From Rhodoferax sp. (GTDB taxonomy: Bacteria; Pseudomonadota; Gammaproteobacteria; Burkholderiales; Burkholderiaceae_C), in the NCBI GenBank assembly GCA_003133245.1, contig PKWM01000023.1:23694-87693 (forward strand): 64,000 nt of DNA, in the 5' to 3' direction. Of this stretch, positions 37,375 to 46,501 are shown piece after piece; positions within the stretch are counted from its first letter, which is position 1, and each line of letters opens with the position of its first letter. The notes beneath the pieces are model-generated. The model worked only from the letters and a program-made list of their open reading frames with translations, was not told where the DNA came from and searched no databases. The translations under genes were made by a program, and so were the position numbers.

Positions 37375-37610
37375 TAGCATGAAAGACGATACATCAACAT
37401 GGCAAGTCCGCCGTGCGTGGCCGATACTGCTCAAGGATTCTGAACCTGATTGCGTTATTGCGATTGCTGCGCTTGGCTTTGCATGAGCTGCACGTTCGTG
37501 TACAGACTCACTTCACGGACGCGGCCAAATACGGTTGTTAAGCTTCTCTTCCGCCCGGCGGGGGGCCAAAATTGAAAAGAATGCAACCCCAACCAGTACC
37601 ATAGGATTAT

Positions 37611-37803
37611 CCTAAATCCGGCAGTTGGACGCACCCGGTTGAGTCACTGGCTGGCAGCGTGCCTGGGGTTGTTGCCCCGCCCTCGAAGAACCCAGCCAGG
37701 GGATCGGCGACATGCAGGCCTTAGCATGTCGCGTTGTCTCGCCTACCCGGACACACCGCCGCCAGCAGCCCCACTCGGGCGCGCCCAACTGCCGGATTTA
37801 AGG
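37611..37803. mobile_element. MITE-like element with 27-bp terminal inverted repeats
   Basis: The left end CCTAAATCCGGCAGTTGG reappears inverted at the right end (CCAACTGCCGGATTTAAGG), and complementarity continues through GCGCRCCCG. The roughly 193-bp body has no open frame but a perfect internal hairpin GCGACATGC...GCATGTCGC (37707-37732). Flanks read TTAT (left) and TTAA (right), a possible imperfect 4-bp target duplication. The right end abuts the stop codon of the next cytochrome gene. Confidence 0.7.
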
Positions 37804-38928
37804 TTAATTGCTTGGCTGGCTGGCGTACCAAGCTGCGAGGCTTTCAATGATGGTGTTGCTATAGGGAAAGCTCATGTTGTGCATGGTGGTGCTTTCGCGC
37901 TTGCCGTCATGATAGGCCCTGAGGGCCATTACCAAATAGTCTTTGTCCTGGCCGTTCATCTTTGGGGCAACCGTGGCGGTGCCGTTGTTTTGGTCATGGC
38001 AACGGTTGCATTTGGCAGCAAGATCCTGCGTTGAACTGGGTACCTGGTCGCCTGATTTTGGTTGCTGCGAAGCATAAAAAGCAACAATATTGTCAATGTC
38101 TTTGTCGCCGAGATTGGCAACATAGCGCTGCATTCCCCAGTTTTGACGGGTCGTGCGATAGGACTTGATTGACTTGGCCAAATACTGCGCGTCCTGGCCG
38201 GCCAGGCTGGGTGTTGCGGCGTCCACGCTGACGCCCTTGGAGCCATGGCAGCCGCCACACATGGCGCTGAGCGGTTCCCCTGCAACGGCGTCGCCGCGTG
38301 TGGCCGCACCGCGTTGCGTCGGCGTTTGAGCAGCGAAATACAAGGCCAGGCTTTCAAGATCGAGTCGATCAGAGTCGCGCATGATGGTTTTCATCGTAGT
38401 CACCTTGCGATCATCGCGGTGATACTCAAGAATTGCAGAGATCAGGTAATGAGGCTGCTGGCCGGCCAAGGTTGGGGTTCCGGGCGTTTTTGAGTTGCCA
38501 TCTTCGCCATGGCATTTGGCACATTCAGCCGCCAGTACTTTGCCTTTTTCATAAGGCGAGGTGTGTTTAACGTCGTTGGCAGTGGTGCTTGCAATGGGCG
38601 GTAGGCTGGCAAAGTAGGAGGCAACGTTGCGCATATCCGCTTCGCTCATTTGGGTTGCGATATCGCGCAGGGCGGCATGTGTGCGTTTCCCGTTCTTATA
38701 TTCATTCAGAGAAGCGAATAGGTAGGATTCGCGCTGCGCCGCCAGATGGGGAATGGCGGGTGCAAGGCCGCCACCATTTTCACCGTGACAGGATTTGCAG
38801 GTTTTCTCTGCTATCACTTTGCCAGCAATTGCATCACCTTTTGCCGTCTCGACGGCGACTTCTTTTTTCTCTCCGCAGCCCCACAGTGCCAATGACAAAA
38901 CCACAACACCCAGAATCGATTTCTTCAT
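37804..38928 (-). CDS. Tetraheme c4-type cytochrome lipoprotein
   Basis: A 374-residue protein with a lipoprotein signal peptide (lipobox LWGC, lipidated C18) and four class I cytochrome domains. Haem motifs are CKSCHGENG (C44), CAKCHGEDG, CGGCHGSKG and CNRCHDQNN. It resembles the plus-strand tetraheme protein in domain type but is membrane tethered by lipid. I chose the ATG at 38928 (MKKSILG); a TTG 12 nt earlier is less likely. Lipidation after Cys followed by Gly-Glu favours outer-membrane sorting; this is inference. Confidence 0.9.
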   Translation of the reverse strand: MKKSILGVVVLSLALWGCGEKKEVAVETAKGDAIAGKVIAEKTCKSCHGENGGGLAPAIPHLAAQRESYLFASLNEYKNGKRTHAALRDIATQMSEADMRNVASYFASLPPIASTTANDVKHTSPYEKGKVLAAECAKCHGEDGNSKTPGTPTLAGQQPHYLISAILEYHRDDRKVTTMKTIMRDSDRLDLESLALYFAAQTPTQRGAATRGDAVAGEPLSAMCGGCHGSKGVSVDAATPSLAGQDAQYLAKSIKSYRTTRQNWGMQRYVANLGDKDIDNIVAFYASQQPKSGDQVPSSTQDLAAKCNRCHDQNNGTATVAPKMNGQDKDYLVMALRAYHDGKRESTTMHNMSFPYSNTIIESLAAWYASQPSN

Positions 38929-39130
38929 GGAAAATCTCAAAGGTTAATTGAACTTACCCGCCGGTTGCAATTGCCTGACTCTTGCAAGGCTAAATGCGCC
39001 GGAAACTTTGAAATTATTATAGGCTCAGATTGCTCCATTCAAAGCGAAAAGACGCGTCAAATGCGACGTTCTGATCGCCTGTACGGCGCGACGGTGAGCG
39101 TGCCTAGCCTGAATTGTCGGCACAAAAAAA

Positions 39131-39156
39131 GCCCGCAACTGCGGGCTTTTTTTGTG
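39131..39156. terminator. Strong bidirectional intrinsic terminator
   Basis: AAAAAAA-GCCCGC-AACT-GCGGGC-TTTTTTT gives a perfect stem with a T-run on both strands. It lies 42 nt behind the small cytochrome c gene on the minus strand. Confidence 0.9.
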
Positions 39157-39197
39157 CGCCCTATAAGTCGCACGAAAGCTTGAAGCTGAACTTCGAA

Positions 39198-39476
39198 TTA
39201 CTTCAAGGAAGCAATCCAGCTTGCCAATTTTTTGGCTTCAGCTTCGTTGACTTGTGGGCTCGGGGGCATGCCAGCACCGTTGCCTTTAACGATCAATGTG
39301 GCCAATTTTGCAACATCGTAATTCTTCTTGGCAATGTCTTTGAAACTGGGGCCGACTTTTGTTTTGTCAACGGCGTGGCAAGTGGTGCATTTTTTGGCCT
39401 TGGCAAGAGCTTCGTCAGCCAGTGCCGGTGCCGAAACTGCAACTGCGACGGCTAGAGCTAAGAGAATGCGTTTCAT
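39198..39476 (-). CDS. Small class I cytochrome c (c551/c8-like)
   Basis: A 92-residue periplasmic monohaem cytochrome. Signal peptide MKRILLALAVAVAVSAPALA, haem site CTTCHAVDKTKVGPSF and a Met ligand in GNGAGMPPSP, as in cytochrome c551/c8. It likely shuttles electrons between membrane complexes and terminal reductases or the larger cytochromes here. I chose the ATG at 39476, with AAGGAAG upstream. Own terminator at 39131-39156. Confidence 0.93.
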   Translation of the reverse strand: MKRILLALAVAVAVSAPALADEALAKAKKCTTCHAVDKTKVGPSFKDIAKKNYDVAKLATLIVKGNGAGMPPSPQVNEAEAKKLASWIASLK

Positions 39477-39698
39477 GATATCTTCCTTAAGGTTAAGTGG
39501 GTAACAATAACGTAACGCAACTGAAATGACCGCGGCTGACGTGCATTGCGGTTGGTTACAAGTTAGATGCAGGAAAACGGAAAGCATTGGTTCAAACTAG
39601 CCGTTTACCGCAGGTAATTTTATGCTGAGTTTTTACTTGATACTGAAAGTGCCACACCCGAATCCAGGTGCTTAATAGCGATAACGGGTAAACCCTTA

Positions 39699-39712
39699 TT
39701 GAGACAAATCAA
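39699..39712. promoter_or_regulatory. FNR-like box upstream of the small cytochrome c gene
   Basis: TTGAGACAAATCAA matches TTGAT-N4-ATCAA at 9 of 10 positions. It lies 223 bp before the cytochrome ATG in the 309-bp gap 39477-39785, which has no gene. Confidence 0.5.
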
Positions 39713-39785
39713 CATTTTTGCAAATCAGTTGAAGTTATGCGGCGCATCCTTAGATGCCCGGTGCCGCGTGCTGCCGGGCCCTGGC

Positions 39786-40646
39786 TCAAGGGTTTGATTT
39801 GCTCTCTAGTCCCTGCCCACTCTTGACACGCGCATCTGCAATGTCAGCCTCCACTTGCTGAGCGTCGGGTGAGCCAGGTTCTAGCAGTGCCAGTAGTTTT
39901 TCCCACTGATCCACTGCCATCTTGAAGTCGGAACGACGGTAGGCCGCCACACCCGACATCATCAGCCCCATCGGATGCTTTGGATTAATGGCGAGGGCCT
40001 TGTTGACCATCTCCAGCGGTTTGCCTTCGATGTTGTTGTTGGCACGCACCGCCAACAAGTCGGCATAGTCAACCAGCAAATCTGGCTCGGTGTTGACCAG
40101 CTCACCGGCCTTCACAAAGGCGGCTTCAGCTTCGTCGAAACGTCCCATGACTTTGTAGGAGCGTGCCAGCATCGCCCACCCCTTGGGGTTGTCGGGGTTC
40201 GCTTTGAGACGCTGCGCCAAACTACTGACCATTTTCTCGAGCTCGTCGCTCCTGGCCTTTTGTGCGATCATCGGATTGATAGCGCCGGGCGCCCCCAACA
40301 CACTGTACAAACTGGCAGCACCCAGAGAAAACAGCAGCGCAATGGCGACAGCGCTACGCCGCCCGTTCCAAAAGTGCTGGCGCGTTTGAGGCGCGCCAGT
40401 TGCCGACTCTGCAGTATCGTCAAGCAGACGCAACTGCACCTCATCTTTGGTCGCTTCATAATCGGCTGGGCTGATCAAACCGCCTGCCAGATCGCGATCG
40501 AGTGCCAGCAGTTGGTCACGGTAGATGGCGGTATTCACGCCCTGACTTGAGATCCCGGTTGGTGCGGCGCTCCACAGCAGCGGGCGCACCACCCAAGCCA
40601 CGACCAGCAACGTCAACAGCGCTGCAATTGAAATAAAAATTGTCAT
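39786..40646 (-). CDS. ccmI: Cytochrome c maturation protein CcmI
   Basis: A 286-residue protein with two membrane helices (about 1-20 and 95-115) and a C-terminal tetratricopeptide region that presents apocytochrome c to the haem lyase CcmF-CcmH. Helix-turn-helix TPR signatures include GWAMLARSYKVMGRFDEAE. It ends the ccm operon; its ATG overlaps the ccmH stop as ATGA. A longer in-frame reading upstream lies within ccmH. Confidence 0.9.
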   Translation of the reverse strand: MTIFISIAALLTLLVVAWVVRPLLWSAAPTGISSQGVNTAIYRDQLLALDRDLAGGLISPADYEATKDEVQLRLLDDTAESATGAPQTRQHFWNGRRSAVAIALLFSLGAASLYSVLGAPGAINPMIAQKARSDELEKMVSSLAQRLKANPDNPKGWAMLARSYKVMGRFDEAEAAFVKAGELVNTEPDLLVDYADLLAVRANNNIEGKPLEMVNKALAINPKHPMGLMMSGVAAYRRSDFKMAVDQWEKLLALLEPGSPDAQQVEADIADARVKSGQGLESKSNP

Positions 40647-41110
40647 GAGTGGAGTTCCGGATCTTGAAGGAGGGCTTGGGCTTTTTTGCGCTGGGCGGGG
40701 TCGAGGGGGGTTGGTGCTGCGCTGCGTTGGTTGCGCCGCACCAGGCGCAGCAAAACCACCAAGGCACCCAGCAGCAATGCAAAGGGGCCCAACCAGAGCA
40801 GGTAGTTCAGGGGTTTGAAAGTCGGGCGATAAAGCACAAAGTCGCCATAACGCTCGACCAGGTAACTCCTGATCTCGGCGTCGCTCTTGTGGGCCTTGAT
40901 GAGCTCGCGCACTTCCCGGCGTAAATCTTGTGCCAACTCGGCGCGTGATGCGGCCAGCGATTCGTTCTGGCAGACCAGGCAGCGTAACTCCTCTGTAATA
41001 GCAATCATGCGTTGCTCGACCGCCGGGTCTTCGGCCAGTGGAACGGCTTCTGCGGCGTAGGCCGAAACAGCAAATTGCAGTGCCAGAAAAAGTGTCAACC
41101 AAAGTTTCAT
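40643..41110 (-). CDS. ccmH: Cytochrome c maturation protein CcmH
   Basis: A 155-residue thiol oxidoreductase of the haem-ligation complex. Signal peptide, then the active-site motif RCLVCQNESLA (C44, C47), and one C-terminal helix near residues 105-125. It reduces or holds the apocytochrome CxxCH cysteines. 4-bp overlaps with ccmG and ccmI. Confidence 0.93.
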   Translation of the reverse strand: MKLWLTLFLALQFAVSAYAAEAVPLAEDPAVEQRMIAITEELRCLVCQNESLAASRAELAQDLRREVRELIKAHKSDAEIRSYLVERYGDFVLYRPTFKPLNYLLWLGPFALLLGALVVLLRLVRRNQRSAAPTPLDPAQRKKAQALLQDPELHS

Positions 41111-41631
41111 AGTTGCAGCTCCCGTACCAGTGGCAGGATTTTGTCGCGCAGCGCTTCTTCGGTGATCGGGCCAATTTGCTTGTAGCGGATGACGCCGGCC
41201 TTGTCGATCAAAAAGCTCTCGGGCACGCCATAGACACCAAAATCAATTCCGATGCGCCCATCACGGTCAGCTACCGAGAGATCGTAAGGGTTGCCCAGGT
41301 GATCCAGCCACTTCAAGCCTTCAGCGTCCTTGTCTTTGTAGTCAAGGCCAATGACCGGCAGCGACTTGGTTTTGGCGAATTCGACCAGGATCGGGTGTTC
41401 CTGCCGACACGCCACACACCAGGAGGCCCAGGTGTTGAGCAGCCAGACTTTGCCTAGCATGTCCTTGGAATTAAATGCTTGCCCGGGCGTTTGCAGAATG
41501 GGAGCGCTAAATAGGGGTGCGGCTTTGCCAATCAGGGGCGATGGGATTTCGTGCGGATCACGCGTCAGGCCAATCGCCAGAAACACCACCAGGACAACAA
41601 AAATGCCCAGCGGAATGAGCGCTTTTTTCAT
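41107..41631 (-). CDS. ccmG: Thiol:disulfide interchange protein CcmG/DsbE
   Basis: A 174-residue membrane-anchored thioredoxin-fold protein with the active site WASWCVACRQEHP (C72, C75). It reduces apocytochrome c disulfides before haem attachment. Overlaps ccmF and ccmH by 4 bp. Confidence 0.94.
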   Translation of the reverse strand: MKKALIPLGIFVVLVVFLAIGLTRDPHEIPSPLIGKAAPLFSAPILQTPGQAFNSKDMLGKVWLLNTWASWCVACRQEHPILVEFAKTKSLPVIGLDYKDKDAEGLKWLDHLGNPYDLSVADRDGRIGIDFGVYGVPESFLIDKAGVIRYKQIGPITEEALRDKILPLVRELQL

Positions 41632-43589
41632 GCTGCCAGTCCCTTGAGATGAACTGAGTTGGCAGCCGCTTTGCGGCGGTAGCGCTTGTCCAGCGCCGCC
41701 ATGGCACCGCCCAATGCCATGAACAGGCAGCCGGCCCAGATCCAGGTGACAAAGGGTTTGTGATAAACCCGCACGGCCCAGGCGGTGCCGTCGCCGCCTT
41801 CCAGCCGCTCGCCCAGCGAGACATAGACGTCGCGCGTGAAAGTGGTGTCAATGGCGGCTTGGGTCATGGGCATGGAGGATGAAAAATAAGCGCGTTTTTC
41901 GGGGTGCATGACGCGCAGCAATTTGCCATCTTTGCTCAGTTCGACATCACCGACCTCGGCGCTGTAGTTGGGTCCGGGCTCAGTGCGAATGCCTGTCATG
42001 CGAAAGGTGTAGCCGCCCACAGAGACCGTGTCGCCCACGGCCATGCGCACGTCTTTTTCAGTTTCATAACCCTTGACCATGGTGATGCCGATGACAAACA
42101 CAGCAACACCGATGTGCGCCAGGTGCATGCCCCAGATCGAGATCGGAGTTGATTTCCAGTTGGCGTTGTTTTTGATCTGGCGGTAGATCTGCACGGCCGA
42201 GCCCAGGATGATCCAGAACGCCAAGGTCAGCCCCAACGCCACCATGGCCGACCAGCGTCCGGCCAACAACGGTGCGGTGCCGCCCAGCAGCACCGAGACA
42301 AGGGCGACCGGCGCCAAGGTTTTGGTCAGCTCGGAAACGCTGTCCGTCTTCCAGCGGGCAAAGGAGCCAATCACCATCAGCAGCAGCGCGGGCACCATGA
42401 TGGGAACAAAGACCGTCTCAAAATAAGGTGGCCCGACCGAGAGCTTGCCCAGGTTGAGCGTATCGACAATCAAGGGGTACAAAGTGCCCAGCAGCACGGC
42501 AGCCGCAGCCGTGGTGAGCAGCACGTTATTGACCAGCAGGAACGTTTCGCGCGACACCAGCGTGAATTTGCCGCCCGATTGCACCTTGCTGGCGCGCAGG
42601 GCGAACAGGGTGAGTGAACCGCCCACCACCACGGCCAGGAACAGCAGGATGAAAACGCCGCGTTTGGGATCCGAGGCAAACGCATGGACTGAGGTCAAAA
42701 CGCCAGAGCGCACCAGGAAAGTACCCAGCAAACTCAACGAAAAAGCGATGATCGCGAGCATGATGGTCCAATTGCGGAACAAGCCCCGCTTTTCGGTGAC
42801 AGCGAGCGAGTGGATCAGTGCCGTGCCGACCAGCCAGGGCAGGAAAGAGGCATTCTCCACCGGATCCCAAAACCACCAGCCGCCCCAGCCCAGCACGTAA
42901 TAAGCCCACTCGGAACCCATGCCGATGCCGATGGTCAGGCAAATCCAGGCAGCAGTGGCCCAGGGTCTCGACCAGCGCGCCCAGGCAGCATCAAGCCGCC
43001 CGTTCAGCAAGGCGGCGATTGCGAAAGCAAACGGTACGGCCATACCGACGTAACCCATGTACAGCATCGGCGGGTGAAACACCAGACCCGGGTCTTGCAA
43101 CATGGGGTTCAGATCCTGGCCGTTCTCCGGGATGTCGATCAAGCGCGCAAACGGGTTTGAGGTGATCAGCATAAAAAGCAGGAAGCCCACTGCCACCAAG
43201 CCAAGAACGCCGAGCACCCGTGAGACCATGACATCAGGCAACTGGCGGGAAAACAGGGACACCGCCATCATCCATGAACACAGCATCAGCAACCATAGCA
43301 ACAGCGAGCCTTCATGGCCGCCCCAAACGGCAGCAAAACGATAGATATCAGGTAGCTTGGAGTTAGAGTGCTGCGCGACATACATGACCGAGAAGTCGTT
43401 GGTCATAAAAGCGTAGGCGAGGCAGCTGAAAGAGATGGCTGTGAGAAGCCAAAGCGCCTGCGCTCCGGGCCGCGCCAGTGCCATCCAGTCAGCGCGGCCT
43501 TGCTGTCCTCCCACCACACTGAGCGTGCCCATGGCGAGCGCCACAAAGAGGGCGAGAATCAGCGAAAAATGACCGAGTTCTGGAATCAT
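41628..43589 (-). CDS. ccmF: Haem lyase CcmF
   Basis: A 653-residue membrane protein with about fifteen helices. The haem-handling WWD motif reads GGWWFWDPVENASF and the length is normal. With CcmH and CcmI it attaches haem from CcmE to apocytochromes. Start ATG at 43589 with AGGA 8 nt upstream. A 108-bp gap with repeats separates it from ccmE, the only real gap in the operon. Confidence 0.95.
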   Translation of the reverse strand: MIPELGHFSLILALFVALAMGTLSVVGGQQGRADWMALARPGAQALWLLTAISFSCLAYAFMTNDFSVMYVAQHSNSKLPDIYRFAAVWGGHEGSLLLWLLMLCSWMMAVSLFSRQLPDVMVSRVLGVLGLVAVGFLLFMLITSNPFARLIDIPENGQDLNPMLQDPGLVFHPPMLYMGYVGMAVPFAFAIAALLNGRLDAAWARWSRPWATAAWICLTIGIGMGSEWAYYVLGWGGWWFWDPVENASFLPWLVGTALIHSLAVTEKRGLFRNWTIMLAIIAFSLSLLGTFLVRSGVLTSVHAFASDPKRGVFILLFLAVVVGGSLTLFALRASKVQSGGKFTLVSRETFLLVNNVLLTTAAAAVLLGTLYPLIVDTLNLGKLSVGPPYFETVFVPIMVPALLLMVIGSFARWKTDSVSELTKTLAPVALVSVLLGGTAPLLAGRWSAMVALGLTLAFWIILGSAVQIYRQIKNNANWKSTPISIWGMHLAHIGVAVFVIGITMVKGYETEKDVRMAVGDTVSVGGYTFRMTGIRTEPGPNYSAEVGDVELSKDGKLLRVMHPEKRAYFSSSMPMTQAAIDTTFTRDVYVSLGERLEGGDGTAWAVRVYHKPFVTWIWAGCLFMALGGAMAALDKRYRRKAAANSVHLKGLAA

Positions 43590-43610
43590 GATGGGTATCC
43601 TGTGCTTAAT

Positions 43611-43670
43611 CAGTTGGGGACAGAGCTTGCTCGCCTTGAACGGTTGAGGACAGAGCTGGCTCGCTTCGCG
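43611..43670. repeat. Imperfect 30-bp tandem repeat between ccmE and ccmF
   Basis: Two adjacent 30-bp units (43611-43640 and 43641-43670) share the core GTTGRGGACAGAGCTKGCTCGC and match at about 23 of 30 positions. The TTGGGGACAGAGC core resembles REP-type repeats seen in many Proteobacteria, from memory. Confidence 0.6.
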
Positions 43671-43697
43671 TAGCTGCGGTCAGTCCCGCAAGGTTTT

Positions 43698-44141
43698 TCA
43701 TTTCATGGTCTTGACAATTTTGTTCAGCTCGGCCTGATCCAGCGCCTGCTTGGCCTCGGGTGGCATGTAGTTTTCGTCGTGCTTGGCCAACACTTCGGAG
43801 GCGGTGAACTTGCCGTCGTCTGCGAGCTTGCCTTGCGCCACCACGCCTTTGCCTTCGCGAAACAGATCGGGCAGGATGCCGGTGTAGGAAACATTCATGT
43901 CTTTGGCGGTGTCGGTGACGACAAAATTGACCGTCAGGTTGTCACGCTTGATGCTGCCGGGCTTGACCAGGCCGCCGATGCGAAAAGTCCGGTTTTTGGG
44001 CGCTTCCCCTGACGCAACCTGCGTCGGCGTGAAGAAAAACACCAAATTGCTCTGGAAGGCGTTGAGCACGAAGTAGGCCGCAACGGCCAAAGTAACCAGA
44101 CCACCCGCAATAATGGCGGCACGTTTGTGACGAGGTTTCAT
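43698..44141 (-). CDS. ccmE: Haem chaperone CcmE
   Basis: A 147-residue membrane-anchored periplasmic haem carrier. The covalent haem-binding histidine is H121 in [13 protein letters not shown]-terminal anchor at residues 8-28. It accepts haem from CcmC and passes it to CcmF. I chose the ATG at 44141, overlapping the ccmD stop by 4 bp. Confidence 0.94.
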   Translation of the reverse strand: MKPRHKRAAIIAGGLVTLAVAAYFVLNAFQSNLVFFFTPTQVASGEAPKNRTFRIGGLVKPGSIKRDNLTVNFVVTDTAKDMNVSYTGILPDLFREGKGVVAQGKLADDGKFTASEVLAKHDENYMPPEAKQALDQAELNKIVKTMK

Positions 44142-44317
44142 GAAGAGCTTCTTTCGGAAAGGAATTCGCTGCGCAGATGTTTCAAGAGTTCCTGGCGCTG
44201 ACCGCGCAGCAGCAGGATTTCGCCCAGCGCCGCCAAGGCGGTCAGGCCGAAGCTGCCCCAAACATAAAAGGCGTAGCCGCCCATGGCAAAAAATTCGGAA
44301 GCGCTATTCCAATGCAT
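44138..44317 (-). CDS. ccmD: Haem exporter subunit CcmD
   Basis: A 59-residue small membrane protein with one helix (about residues 13-37) followed by a basic stretch, as expected for CcmD, which stabilises the CcmABC-CcmE complex. It starts 14 bp inside the end of ccmC; a longer in-frame reading lies within ccmC. Confidence 0.88.
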   Translation of the reverse strand: MHWNSASEFFAMGGYAFYVWGSFGLTALAALGEILLLRGQRQELLKHLRSEFLSERSSS

Positions 44318-45044
44318 TTTTAACCCACTCCGTGTGACGTTCGCGATCAAGGATGATGTTGCGTACCCGCAGCAGCGCGATGGTGATGGCATACATCCAG
44401 AAGGCCAGCACCATGATCAACATGCCCCACAGCATGGCGCTGGCCATGGTGGGGGACTTGGTGAGCGACACCGAGGCCCCCTGGTGCAGGGTGTTCCACC
44501 ATTTGACCGAGAAGTAAATGATGGGCACGTTGACCACGCCCACCAATGCCAACACAGCACAGGCCTTGTCAGCGCGGCGCGGATCGTCGATGCTCGATTG
44601 CAGCGCTAGAAAGCCCAGGTACAAAAACAGCAGGATCAGCTCGGAGGTGAGTCGCGCGTCCCACACCCACCAGGCGCCCCACATCGGCTTGCCCCAGAGC
44701 GAGCCGGTGACCAGAGACAAAAAAGCAAACAAGGCACCGGTGGGTGCCAGCGCGGCCGCCATCATGCCCGACAGGCGGGTGTTGAAGGCCAGACCGAAAC
44801 CAGCCCAGCCAGCCATGACCAAGTAAATAAACATGGACATTTGCGAGGCCGGCACATGCACAAAAATAATACGATAACCCTCACCCTGTTGTGCATCCGT
44901 GGGGGCCACAAAAAATGATATCCACAGCCCCACCGCAGCCAACACGGTTGCCAGGGTGGCGAACCAGGGCCACATGCGGCCAGCCAGAGAATAGAAATTC
45001 TGCGGGGCGGCGAATTTGAACCAGTGAATGGCGCGTGTATTCAT
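44304..45044 (-). CDS. ccmC: Haem-handling membrane protein CcmC
   Basis: A 246-residue six-helix protein with the WWD motif WGAWWVWDARLTSELIL, flanked by histidines (FVHVPASQ, NTLHQGAS). It loads haem onto CcmE. The ATG at 45044 overlaps the ccmB stop by 4 bp. Confidence 0.95.
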   Translation of the reverse strand: MNTRAIHWFKFAAPQNFYSLAGRMWPWFATLATVLAAVGLWISFFVAPTDAQQGEGYRIIFVHVPASQMSMFIYLVMAGWAGFGLAFNTRLSGMMAAALAPTGALFAFLSLVTGSLWGKPMWGAWWVWDARLTSELILLFLYLGFLALQSSIDDPRRADKACAVLALVGVVNVPIIYFSVKWWNTLHQGASVSLTKSPTMASAMLWGMLIMVLAFWMYAITIALLRVRNIILDRERHTEWVKNALE

Positions 45045-45739
45045 TCCAAAGAAATCCTCAAAGCGGTGGTGGTGGCCAAAGGCGCAAAAAAGATTGACAG
45101 CACCAGCAGCGCAGCCAGCAGCGACAGGTGGCCTCCGATGCCCAAACCGGCGGCATCGGCTTCGACCGCACCCGCGCCAAAAATCAGCACTGGAATATAC
45201 AGCGGCAGGATTAATAGCGATAGCAATACCCCGGCGCCGCGTACCCCCAATGTCAAGGCGGCACCGATGCTGCCAATCAGGCTCAGAGTGGGCGTGCCAA
45301 GCAGAAGGGTGAGCATCAGGATGCCCAGGGCCCGACCTTCCAGACCGAACTGCAAACCCAGCACCGGAGCCATCAACACCAGCGGCAGGCCCGAGAGCAA
45401 AAAGTGCGCAAGTGCCTTGGCCGCCACCAGCAAGCCCAGTGGTGTCGCCGAGAGCACCATTTGTTCGAGTGAGCCGTCGGCGTAATCCATGGCGAACAGG
45501 CGCTGCAAAGAGAGCATGGCGGCCAGCAGCGCACTGACCCACAGCACGCCCGGCGCCATGCGCAACAGCAGCGCTGACTCGGGCCCGACCCCGAGCGGAA
45601 ACAGGCTGGCAATCACCACAAAAAACATCAGTGGCGTCAAGACTTCGCCCTTTTGCCGCATGGCCAGCGATATCTCACGCCGTAGCGCGGCCAGCAACAC
45701 CGCTGCCAGCCCCAATTTTTTGAGTTGCAATTTTTTCAT
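45041..45739 (-). CDS. ccmB: Haem exporter permease CcmB
   Basis: A 232-residue six-helix ABC permease, partner of CcmA. Conserved segments LRREISLAMRQKGEVLTPL and MDYADGSLEQMVLSATPL are typical. ATG at 45739 overlaps the ccmA stop. Confidence 0.94.
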   Translation of the reverse strand: MKKLQLKKLGLAAVLLAALRREISLAMRQKGEVLTPLMFFVVIASLFPLGVGPESALLLRMAPGVLWVSALLAAMLSLQRLFAMDYADGSLEQMVLSATPLGLLVAAKALAHFLLSGLPLVLMAPVLGLQFGLEGRALGILMLTLLLGTPTLSLIGSIGAALTLGVRGAGVLLSLLILPLYIPVLIFGAGAVEADAAGLGIGGHLSLLAALLVLSIFFAPLATTTALRISLE

Positions 45740-46431
45740 GCGCCCAACTCCAGCAACTGTGCGGGTATGGACCCGATGGCCACTTGTTGATGACTGGTGA
45801 CCACGGCCATGCCGCCGCCTTCCAGGTGCGCGGCAATCAGGTTTGCCAGCATGCGCACGCCGACTTCGTCCATGGCAACAAAAGGCTCGTCGAGAACCCA
45901 GAGCCGCGCCCGACTCAAAGCCAGCCTTGACAATGCGACGCGGCGCTTCTGCCCCTGCGAGAGGTGGCGCACAAGTTGTTGCTCGCGCCCGCCCACGCCA
46001 AAGCGCGCCAGCACCTCCTGCACTTGCGTGCTGCTCGGGGCAAAACCGCCCAAGGCGGCAGTAAACGCGAGGTTCTCCCGGACACTGATGGATTCTTGCA
46101 ACGCGTTGAGGTGACCCAGATAGCACAGGTCCTGGTGATAGGCGTCGCGCTGGGCATGAATGGAAACGCCATTCCATAAAATTTGTCCGGCTTCAATCGG
46201 GGCCAGACCGCACACTATGCGCAGCAAACTGGTTTTGCCTACGCCATTGGCGCCTGCCACATAGAGCCAGCGCCCGGCTTCCAGAACGCAGTCAACACCC
46301 GTGAAAAGTTGCCTGCCACCTCGGCTACAGCCAAGTTGGGAGAAGGTGAGCGTGGGGGCAGTTTTCAAACGGTGAAGTCGCAGATTTGAAGGTTGCAATT
46401 TTAGGTCACGACGCTGCCAACAGGCCCCCAT
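45736..46431 (-). CDS. ccmA: ABC transporter ATPase CcmA
   Basis: A 231-residue ABC ATPase. Walker A GANGVGKTS, signature LSQGQKRRVALSRL, Walker B LWVLDEP and a switch histidine (TSHQQ). It powers release of holo-CcmE from the CcmABCD complex. First gene of the ccm operon. The ATG at 46431 adds about 23 residues before the conserved start; with the FNR-like box only 5 bp upstream, a later TTG near LKTAPTLTFSQLG is possible. Confidence 0.93.
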   Translation of the reverse strand: MGACWQRRDLKLQPSNLRLHRLKTAPTLTFSQLGCSRGGRQLFTGVDCVLEAGRWLYVAGANGVGKTSLLRIVCGLAPIEAGQILWNGVSIHAQRDAYHQDLCYLGHLNALQESISVRENLAFTAALGGFAPSSTQVQEVLARFGVGGREQQLVRHLSQGQKRRVALSRLALSRARLWVLDEPFVAMDEVGVRMLANLIAAHLEGGGMAVVTSHQQVAIGSIPAQLLELGA

Positions 46432-46435
46432 GTTC

Positions 46436-46449
46436 TTGATTTACATCAC
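46436..46449. promoter_or_regulatory. FNR-like box at the ccm operon start
   Basis: TTGATTTACATCAC matches TTGAT-N4-ATCAA at 9 of 10 positions, 5 bp upstream of the annotated ccmA ATG. If active as a classical class II site, transcription would start inside the annotated 5' end of ccmA. Confidence 0.45.
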
Positions 46450-46501
46450 CTTTACGTCGGCTAGCTTGAGGGCAATTGGCTTCGCATTTGAATGTCAATG
46501 A

